DNA of 6,441 nt from Gammaproteobacteria bacterium (GTDB lineage Bacteria; Pseudomonadota; Gammaproteobacteria; UBA6429; Thiohalophilaceae): the NCBI GenBank assembly GCA_029880425.1, contig JAOUOK010000109.1, forward strand, positions 1-6,441, read 5' to 3'. Under the pieces are notes generated by a model. It searched no databases and was not told the origin of the DNA. It was given only the letters and a program-made list of their open reading frames with translations. Both the position numbers and the translations under genes were made by a program. This document shows positions 1 through 5,386 of the stretch, one piece after another; the first letter of the stretch is position 1, and the number at the start of each line of letters is the position of its first letter.

Positions 1-980
1 CCAATTACGATGATCAAACAGCGCTGGACTACATCGCAAAAACCTGTGATGCCGTCACTACCGAGTTTGAAAATGTCCCCGCTTCCACGCTTGAAGCGCT
101 GGCCAAAACCTGCCCAGTTCGACCGGGAGCCCACGCGGTAACCATTACCCAGGACCGGATCCACGAAAAAAACTTTCTCAGAGATAATGGCTTTCCTACT
201 GCACCGTTTGCCGTGATCGAGTCTTTTGAAGACTTAAAAAAAGCAATTTCAGAGATCGGTACGCCTTCCATCCTTAAAGTTTCACGATTTGGCTATGATG
301 GTAAAGGCCAGTTTGGCATTAATTCTGACTCTGATATCGAAAAAGCCTGGGAAACACTCGAAGGTGAAGCCTGTGTGCTGGAACAACGCATGCCACTGGA
401 TATCGAGGTCTCGGTGGTCATGGCGCGGGGCCTGGAAGGCGAAGTAACCACTTACCCCGTGGCTGAAAATATTCATGAGGGTGGCATTCTTGATGTCAGC
501 GTGGTACCGGCACGTATTGATCAGGCGACTGAAACCCGGGTGACTGATATGGCAAAAGAAATTGCCACCGCCCTGGAGTATGTCGGCGTAATGGCAGTTG
601 AATTCTTTATCTCCAACGGTGAACTGCTGGTTAATGAAATTGCGCCACGTCCACATAACAGTGGCCATTACACCCTGGATGCCTGTGTAACTGACCAGTT
701 TGAACAGCAAGTACGGGCAATCTGCGGCTTACCACTCGGTGATACCCGGTTACTTTCACCGGTAGTCATGATCAATATGCTCGGTGATATCTGGCACAAC
801 GGCAAGGCACCGGAATGGCAAAAACTGCTGGATCATGCCAATGTCAAACTGCACCTGTACGGTAAGCACCAGGCCCGTCCAGGACGTAAAATGGGCCACT
901 TTAACGTGCTCTCAGCAAATATCACTGATGCCTTAACCTTAGCTGAAAATCTTAAACAGCAATTAAGTAAGCCAGAATAA
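1..980 (+). CDS. purK: PurK, N5-carboxyaminoimidazole ribonucleotide synthase (5' truncated)
   Basis: This cytosolic ATP-grasp enzyme of de novo purine synthesis uses ATP and bicarbonate to convert AIR to N5-CAIR, the substrate of PurE. The frame is open from base 3 to the TAA at 978-980, giving 325 visible residues. The family is about 355-390 aa long, so roughly 55 N-terminal residues, including the glycine-rich GxGQLxRM loop, lie upstream. Visible hallmarks are TEFENVP near the left edge, the ATP-grasp loop GYDGKGQ (from 291), the YPVAENIHEGGILDVSVVPAR segment, the metal and nucleotide site NEIAPRPHNSGH (about 633-668), VMINMLGD, and the C-terminal PGRKMGHFN (about 879-905). Nothing is missing or broken in the visible part. 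The GTG at 213 is an internal valine codon, not the start. purE is expected just upstream but is not visible. The next gene follows after 51 bases on the same strand, so co-transcription is likely. Confidence 0.97.
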   Translation, partial: NYDDQTALDYIAKTCDAVTTEFENVPASTLEALAKTCPVRPGAHAVTITQDRIHEKNFLRDNGFPTAPFAVIESFEDLKKAISEIGTPSILKVSRFGYDGKGQFGINSDSDIEKAWETLEGEACVLEQRMPLDIEVSVVMARGLEGEVTTYPVAENIHEGGILDVSVVPARIDQATETRVTDMAKEIATALEYVGVMAVEFFISNGELLVNEIAPRPHNSGHYTLDACVTDQFEQQVRAICGLPLGDTRLLSPVVMINMLGDIWHNGKAPEWQKLLDHANVKLHLYGKHQARPGRKMGHFNVLSANITDALTLAENLKQQLSKPE

Positions 981-984
981 AAAA

Positions 985-1009
985 CGTCGCAACCTCACAG
1001 GTGGGGACG
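985..1009 (+). other. possible intercistronic hairpin between purK and the phosphatase gene
   Basis: Bases 985-995 can fold back on 999-1009 with 9 of 11 positions paired, two purine mismatches and a three-base CAC loop. It lies in the 51-base spacer and ends about 22 bases before the next ATG. No T run follows, so it does not resemble a terminator. It could stabilise or process the mRNA, or it could be chance. A functional role is inference only. Confidence 0.3.
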
Positions 1010-1031
1010 ACGAATAGACGAAAAACAGGCA

Positions 1032-1655
1032 ATGGCAAAACAAACTCCCGAAACAATAATTGATCTTATTCGTCACGGTGAACCGGAAGGTGGACGCGCC
1101 TACCGTGGCCATAATATTAATGATCCCCTGACAGAAAAAGGCTGGCAGCAAATGTGGGATGCTGTCGGTGAAGATGCGCCCTGGGATCAAATTATTACCT
1201 CACCCTTAGAACGGTGCCTGGCCTTTGCCGAGGCGCTGATGGATGTGTATGACATCCCCTGTTTTACCGAGGAGAATTTTAAAGAAGTGGGTTTTGGCAG
1301 CTGGGAAGGCAGGACTCCCGATGAAATTAAAGCTGACGATTTAAAAGAATATGAAGACTTTTATCATGACCCGGTGAATTGTCGCCCACCGGGAGCTGAA
1401 GATCTGAACCACTTTATTGAGCGGGTCAGCCAGGCGTATTCACGTACCGTTGAAAAATTTGCCGGTAAACATATATTAATCGTTGCCCATGCCGGGGTTA
1501 ACCGGGCCATTATTGCCCACGCGCTACACACTGCACCGATTGGGCTTTACCGGATTAAAGTCAATAATGCCGGGCTTTCACGCATTAAACATGATCATTT
1601 AGGTAACCACCTGCTTTACCACAATGTTCAACTGGCAGATATGATAAATAACTAA
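1032..1655 (+). CDS. histidine phosphatase family (phosphoglycerate mutase-like / CobC-like) protein
   Basis: This is a 207-residue cytosolic enzyme of the RHG histidine phosphatase superfamily. The catalytic set can be read directly. LIRHGEP carries R14 and the phosphorylated nucleophile H15. R61 in SPLERC contacts phosphate. E85 in FKEVGFGSWEG fits the general acid, and the second catalytic histidine is H153 in VAHAGVNRAI. Length and motif order match the alpha-ribazole phosphatase (CobC)/GpmB-like branch, but no cobalamin gene is visible here and the substrate cannot be assigned. The ATG at 1032 is the only usable start after the in-frame purK stop at 978-980. Its ribosome site is weak (ACAGGC, about 1025-1030), so translation may depend partly on coupling. 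It lies between purK and a methyltransferase gene on the same strand. A role in nucleotide or phosphosugar clean-up is only a guess from this position. Confidence 0.9.
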   Translation: MAKQTPETIIDLIRHGEPEGGRAYRGHNINDPLTEKGWQQMWDAVGEDAPWDQIITSPLERCLAFAEALMDVYDIPCFTEENFKEVGFGSWEGRTPDEIKADDLKEYEDFYHDPVNCRPPGAEDLNHFIERVSQAYSRTVEKFAGKHILIVAHAGVNRAIIAHALHTAPIGLYRIKVNNAGLSRIKHDHLGNHLLYHNVQLADMINN

Positions 1656-1695
1656 ATCAGGCTCACAGGTAATAAACCGGGTAAATAACATCAGC

Positions 1696-2283
1696 ATGCT
1701 TTCAGAACAAGAAATTAAGAAACTACGAGAAGATATTGTTTTTAACGAAACATTAAGCGGCTTCCCGTTTGTCTTTCATTCTACCTGGGGAATTTTTTCA
1801 CCACGTAATATTGATGAAGGCACTTTAATGTTACTTAAGTACCTTAAAATTAATGAATCAGATAACTGTCTCGATCTCGGTTGCGGTTATGGCCCGATCG
1901 GTTTAACCATGGCCAAGCTTGCACCAAAAGGTCAGACCACTTTAGTTGATAAAGATTTTAAAGCGGTTGAATACAGCAATATCAACGCCGAACTTAACCA
2001 GGTAAAAAATGCCGAAGCACTGTTAAGTAACGGCTTCGATCAAATAAGAAAACGTAAATTTGATGTGGTGGTATCCAATATCCCGGCAAAAGTGGGTAAT
2101 GAAATGCTCAGCCTGTTTTTACATGATGCTTACAGCCAAATGAATCCAGGTGCTAAGATTTATGTCGTCACCATTACCGGCTTACGTAAATATATTAAAC
2201 GTAACTTTGAAGACGTGTTTGGTAATTACAAAAAACTCAAACAAGGTCCAAATTACACGGTTGCCATGGCAACCAAACAGTAA
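1696..2283 (+). CDS. class I SAM-dependent methyltransferase, RsmC-like MTS domain
   Basis: This is a 195-residue single-domain Rossmann methyltransferase. The N-terminal segment FHSTWGIFSPRNIDEGT (about residues 27-43) matches the 'GxFS...D.GT..LL' entry motif of the small-domain (MTS/RsmC) methyltransferases. SAM-binding motif I is CLDLGCGYGPIGL (58-70). D85 in LVDKD fits the acidic residue that holds the SAM ribose. Motif IV reads VVSNIPAK (125-132), where RsmC and RlmG have NPPF or NPPxR. The tail FGNYKKLKQGPNYTVAMA is also family-like. RsmC itself is about 340 aa with two tandem domains, so this short form is not RsmC. A nucleic-acid or small-molecule guanine-N2-type substrate is possible but unproven. 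No alternative start exists in frame after 1655, and there is no strong Shine-Dalgarno sequence. It lies 40 bases after the phosphatase gene and is probably in the same operon. Confidence 0.87.
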   Translation: MLSEQEIKKLREDIVFNETLSGFPFVFHSTWGIFSPRNIDEGTLMLLKYLKINESDNCLDLGCGYGPIGLTMAKLAPKGQTTLVDKDFKAVEYSNINAELNQVKNAEALLSNGFDQIRKRKFDVVVSNIPAKVGNEMLSLFLHDAYSQMNPGAKIYVVTITGLRKYIKRNFEDVFGNYKKLKQGPNYTVAMATKQ

Positions 2284-2317
2284 ACTTATTAAACATAATT
2301 TAATGAAATAAATAGTT

Positions 2318-2322
2318 AGAGG
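2318..2322 (+). promoter_or_regulatory. Shine-Dalgarno for the GTG start of yqhA
   Basis: AGAGG lies 5 bases before the GTG at 2328. It fixes this non-ATG start. The ATG at 2303 is followed almost at once by stop codons, and the next in-frame ATG would remove residues that fit the family's N-terminal region. Confidence 0.65.
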
Positions 2323-2327
2323 TTAAC

Positions 2328-2888
2328 GTGAATACAACAACAGATGCTGTACGCAATACATCACTTGCAATCATGGGACAATTAATATTTTGGAGTCGCT
2401 GGCTACAGGCGCCTCTTTATCTTGGCTTAATCGTAGCTCAAGGTGTTTATGTTTATCACTTTATGATAGAACTTGCCCACCTTGTCAGCGCAGCCAATAA
2501 AATCACTGAAGCAGAAATTATGCTGATTGTCTTAGGTTTAATTGATGTTGTGATGATTGCCAACCTGCTTATTATGGTGATTATCGGTGGTTATGAAACA
2601 TTTGTTTCACGTTTAAATCTTAAAGAACATCCCGATCAACCAGAATGGTTATCGCATGTGAATGCCGCCACCATGAAGATTAAACTCTCCATGGCCTTAA
2701 TTGGTATTTCTTCGATTCATTTATTGAAGACGTTTATTAATGCAGAAAACATGACTGAAGCCACCATGAAATGGCAGGTAATTATTCATGTAGTCTTTAT
2801 TATTTCAGCTATTGCCATGGCTTATACCGACCGCATTATGACTAAAACACTCATTGATGCGCACGGTAAAGCTGCTCATGATTCATAA
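2328..2888 (+). CDS. yqhA: YqhA family (UPF0114) inner-membrane protein
   Basis: This is a 186-residue integral membrane protein of the YqhA/UPF0114 family (TIGR00645-type), whose biochemical function is not established. Four hydrophobic segments are visible, near residues 27-52, 63-88, 117-137 and 148-167. Family-typical stretches are SRWLQAPLYLGL (23-34), the DVVMIANLLIMVIIGGYE block ending near residue 90, FVSRL, ISSIHLLKTF (127-136), and the last helix ending in AYTDR. The match to E. coli YqhA runs along nearly the whole length, with about 15 extra residues at the N-terminus and a short polar C-tail. The start is GTG with a good ribosome site. It is the last gene before the terminator at 2906-2936 and follows the methyltransferase gene by 44 bases, so it is probably the end of the purK transcription unit. 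No separate promoter is convincing in the spacer. Confidence 0.94.
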   Translation: MNTTTDAVRNTSLAIMGQLIFWSRWLQAPLYLGLIVAQGVYVYHFMIELAHLVSAANKITEAEIMLIVLGLIDVVMIANLLIMVIIGGYETFVSRLNLKEHPDQPEWLSHVNAATMKIKLSMALIGISSIHLLKTFINAENMTEATMKWQVIIHVVFIISAIAMAYTDRIMTKTLIDAHGKAAHDS

Positions 2889-2905
2889 TAAAGAAATATG
2901 AACAT

Positions 2906-2936
2906 AAAAAAGCCCGGTTTTATACCGGGCTTTTTT
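2906..2936. terminator. bidirectional intrinsic terminator
   Basis: AGCCCGGT (2911-2918) pairs perfectly with ACCGGGCT (2924-2931) around a TTTAT loop. Five A residues before and a run of T residues after extend the stem and supply the U tract on both strands. It lies between yqhA (+) and the convergent Sel1-repeat gene (-), so it can end transcription from both sides. Confidence 0.93.
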
Positions 2937-2960
2937 TATTGTTAGATAAATACCCGTTAC

Positions 2961-3740
2961 TTATGGGCAAGAGGCATAATCACTCTTGGTTTCTAATACC
3001 GCCAGTGCCATTTCAGCCTGGGCAAAACCGTTCGCTGCTGATTTTTTCCACCAACGTGAGGCTTCACAGGTTCGGCTAGACATACCAATACCATTAGCAT
3101 AGAGCACGCCCAGGTTAAATTGAGCTGCAGCATCCCCTCTCATTGCTGCCATACGCCACCATTTCAATGCTTTTTTCATATCCGCTTTGATCGAATCACG
3201 ACCAGCCGCGTAAATAATACCAAGGTTATATTGCGAGTCGGTGTTACCGGCATTGGCTGCCCGCTCCCACCAGCGAACGGCTTTAACCAGATCTGCATCA
3301 ATGCCATTTCCCTCGGCATAGGCCACGGCTAAATTATGCTGTGCAATGTTAATCCCGGCACTGGCCGCTTTTTTATACCAGTAAAAAGAATCTGGTGCGC
3401 TGCGCTTAACCCCAAGGCCAAGGTCATAATGTACGGCTAATAAATACTGTGCCTCGGTATGCCCATTCAGAGCCAGAGGCTTTAATATACTAACTGAATA
3501 AGCGTAGTTCTTGCTCTCAAAAGCAGTTTGCGCCTGGGAAAATAACACAGCCTGCTGCATATACGTATGACCAAGCTGTTGTACCGGCACCTTTTGAAAA
3601 TTAAAACCTGTAGCCGAAACAACCTGCACAGTAAGTATGCCTGTCAACAAGAACACTAGCGCAAACATGAAAATATAATGACGGTATAAAACTGATGTTT
3701 TTTCAGTTTTTGTGCTGGAGACAGGTTTTGTAAAAGACAT
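2961..3740 (-). CDS. membrane-anchored Sel1-like repeat protein
   Basis: This is a 259-residue protein of tandem Sel1-like (SLR, TPR-related) repeats, a fold that scaffolds protein-protein contacts. A cytoplasmic N-terminus of about 20 residues is followed by one hydrophobic segment (about 21-43, HYIFMFALVFLLTGILTV onward), so the repeats should face the periplasm. At least four repeats of 36-37 residues follow, with the conserved AQ-type positions at about Q98, Q134, Q170 and Q207. Signatures include AQHNLAVAYAEGNGI, SQYNLGIIYAAG, AQFNLGVLYANGIG, and W-W/Y-K-A-A helix ends. Only two cysteines exist, C225 and C258 near the C-terminus, which would fit a periplasmic disulfide. The ATG at 3740 is chosen because GGAGGAA lies 8 bases upstream. 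A GTG at 3776 would add 12 residues but lacks such a site. It stands alone on its strand, and no partner can be named from context. Confidence 0.9.
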   Translation of the reverse strand: MSFTKPVSSTKTEKTSVLYRHYIFMFALVFLLTGILTVQVVSATGFNFQKVPVQQLGHTYMQQAVLFSQAQTAFESKNYAYSVSILKPLALNGHTEAQYLLAVHYDLGLGVKRSAPDSFYWYKKAASAGINIAQHNLAVAYAEGNGIDADLVKAVRWWERAANAGNTDSQYNLGIIYAAGRDSIKADMKKALKWWRMAAMRGDAAAQFNLGVLYANGIGMSSRTCEASRWWKKSAANGFAQAEMALAVLETKSDYASCP

Positions 3741-3746
3741 CGAGAC

Positions 3747-3753
3747 TTCCTCC
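3747..3753 (-). promoter_or_regulatory. strong Shine-Dalgarno deciding the Sel1 gene start
   Basis: Read on the minus strand this is GGAGGAA, with an 8-base gap from GGAGG to the ATG at 3740. It is the best ribosome-binding site in the window and argues against the upstream in-frame GTG at 3776. Confidence 0.8.
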
Positions 3754-3867
3754 AAACGGGAAGAATTCCATTTCACTAATTCGGCTAAACTCCTTGCATG
3801 AACTGCATAAATACACAGTCCCTGTAAAAATTATCGACCCATTCATCACAGTCTTTAAAGAATTTAA

Positions 3868-3895
3868 TTGCCTTTTAAAATCATAGAGTTAAAAT
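3868..3895 (+). promoter_or_regulatory. candidate sigma-70 promoter for the HAD-UbiA / DprE1-like operon
   Basis: TTGCCT (3868-3873, 4 of 6 to TTGACA) and TAAAAT (3890-3895, 5 of 6 to TATAAT) are separated by 16 bases. Transcription would start near 3902 and leave a leader of about 24 bases before the ATG at 3926. The surrounding 3741-3925 region is A+T rich and divergent between two genes, where promoters are expected. No clear operator was found. The call rests on consensus matching alone. Confidence 0.38.
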
Positions 3896-3925
3896 GAATT
3901 ATTAATTATAAAAATTGCAAAAATA

Positions 3926-5380
3926 ATGACGAATTCTGATTCCGAAACACTTGGTAACACTTCTCTACCACTTTGTGTTGATCTGGATGGTACCCTGATC
4001 CAAACCGACTCACTCTGGGAATCATGCCTGCGACTCATCCATCAAAATCCTTTCATGTTGTTGCTGTTACCCTTTTGGCTATTCCATGGCAAAGCGGGTT
4101 TCAAACATAAGATCAGCCAACATGTTGAACTTTCGCCATCATCATTACCCTTTAATACTGATTTATTGAAATACCTGACTCAGCAACGGCTACATAATCG
4201 TCACCTCGTGCTGGTGACCGCGGCCAATAAAAATATTGCCGAGGCTATTGCACATCATCTCAATATCTTTGATGAAATTCTTGCCAGTGAAGAGACACAC
4301 AACTTATCTGGAAAAAATAAGGCTGCAATGTTGTGTGAGCGCTTTGGTGAAAAAGGTTTTGTCTATGCAGGTAATGCCAACATTGACCTCAAAGTCTGGC
4401 AACATGCCGCCGCCGCTATTGTAGTCAATGCACCCGCAACACTGCTGGCTAAAGCACAACAGGTCACCGATGAAATCGAAGAAGTTTTTGAATCGCAACA
4501 AGCAACATCCATAAAAACAATTTTAAAAGCCATGCGTGTACATCAATGGGCAAAAAATATGCTCATCTTTTCTGCGCTGGTACTTTCACATAACTTGTTT
4601 AATAACACTGCCGTCCAGGCCAGCCTCTGGGCGTTTTTTGCTTTTGGTTTTGCCGCTTCTGCAATTTACCTGATTAACGACCTGATGGATCTTGAAGCCG
4701 ATCGAAAACATAAAACAAAAAAATACCGGCCACTTGCCGCAGGGACGCTTCCTATACCATTAGCCATTATGCTGGTACCGCTGTTATTACTTTTATCCTA
4801 TGCCTTTGCCTGGCAAACAAATACTGATTTCGTTAACGTCTTAACCGTTTACCTTGTTTTAACCACGGCCTATTCCCTGTACCTGAAACCGGTGGCATTA
4901 CTTGATGTGATTACCTTAACCAGTTTATACACCATTCGTATTATTGCAGGCGCCATGGCTATCGCGGTCCCACTATCATACTGGTTACTTGCTTTTTCAA
5001 TGTTTATATTTTTATCACTTGCATTGATAAAGCGTTTTTCTGAGTTAAACAACCTGAGTCAACAAGGTGAAGTTAAATCAGAGGCACGTGGCTATCACAT
5101 CGATGACCTACCCGCGGTAAGTTTATTTGGGATTAGCAGTGGTTATATTTCAATAATGATACTGGTTTTATACATACATGATTTACAGGCAGACTCCCTT
5201 TATTCACAACCTGACTGGTTGTGGTTTGTTGCAGTGGCAATCTTATACTGGATAAGTCACATGTGGTTACTCGCCTTCAGGGGACAAATGAATGAAGATC
5301 CTGTTCTTTTTGCCATACGTGATAAAACCAGTTATATCGTCAGCTTGTTTGTCATAACCAGTTTATATTTAGCGTTGTAA
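3926..5380 (+). CDS. HAD phosphatase-UbiA fusion, decaprenyl-phosphate phosphoribosyltransferase-like
   Basis: This 484-residue inner-membrane protein has two domains. Residues about 15-185 form a HAD hydrolase: motif I DLDGTL with D19 and D21, motif II T98 in LVTAA, motif III lysine K130 or K132, and motif IV YAGNANIDLKVW with D154. From about residue 195 a UbiA-type polytopic domain follows. Its Asp-rich site NDLMDLEADRKH (N251, D252, D255, D259) is followed by K-x-RPLAAG. A second site runs from YSLYLKPVALLD to RIIAG (K321, D327, R338), and a late KRFSEL sits near 369-374. This pattern resembles Rv3806c-type transferases, which move phosphoribose from PRPP to polyprenyl phosphate, more than quinone prenyltransferases. 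The HAD domain could then remove the 5-phosphate. No good Shine-Dalgarno precedes the ATG; the leader is A+T rich. The DprE1-like gene starts 6 bases after its stop, which supports this pathway assignment. Acceptor and donor are inferred. Confidence 0.9.
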   Translation: MTNSDSETLGNTSLPLCVDLDGTLIQTDSLWESCLRLIHQNPFMLLLLPFWLFHGKAGFKHKISQHVELSPSSLPFNTDLLKYLTQQRLHNRHLVLVTAANKNIAEAIAHHLNIFDEILASEETHNLSGKNKAAMLCERFGEKGFVYAGNANIDLKVWQHAAAAIVVNAPATLLAKAQQVTDEIEEVFESQQATSIKTILKAMRVHQWAKNMLIFSALVLSHNLFNNTAVQASLWAFFAFGFAASAIYLINDLMDLEADRKHKTKKYRPLAAGTLPIPLAIMLVPLLLLLSYAFAWQTNTDFVNVLTVYLVLTTAYSLYLKPVALLDVITLTSLYTIRIIAGAMAIAVPLSYWLLAFSMFIFLSLALIKRFSELNNLSQQGEVKSEARGYHIDDLPAVSLFGISSGYISIMILVLYIHDLQADSLYSQPDWLWFVAVAILYWISHMWLLAFRGQMNEDPVLFAIRDKTSYIVSLFVITSLYLAL

Positions 5381-5386
5381 ATACAA

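Noticed and set aside
213..215. GTG as a possible purK start
   Set aside because: The frame continues upstream to base 3 with clear PurK sequence such as TEFENVP, so this is an internal valine codon.
282..710. 142-codon open frame on the - strand
   Set aside because: It is antisense to the conserved core of purK, and its translation shows no family features.
2284..2327. Promoter upstream of yqhA (CATAAT at 2294-2299)
   Set aside because: No -35-like hexamer lies at an acceptable distance; the nearest TTGCCA is about 27 bases away.
3120..3332. 70-codon + strand open frame
   Set aside because: It is antisense to the Sel1 repeats and is explained by their biased codon pattern.
3741..3776. Twelve-residue upstream extension of the Sel1-repeat gene from the GTG at 3776
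   Set aside because: The strong GGAGGAA site lies within this extension and points to the ATG at 3740; no comparable site precedes the GTG.
3777..3866. Minus-strand promoter for the Sel1-repeat gene
   Set aside because: GATAAT-like and TTTACA-like elements occur but not as a pair at 15-19 base spacing, so none is called although a promoter must exist nearby.
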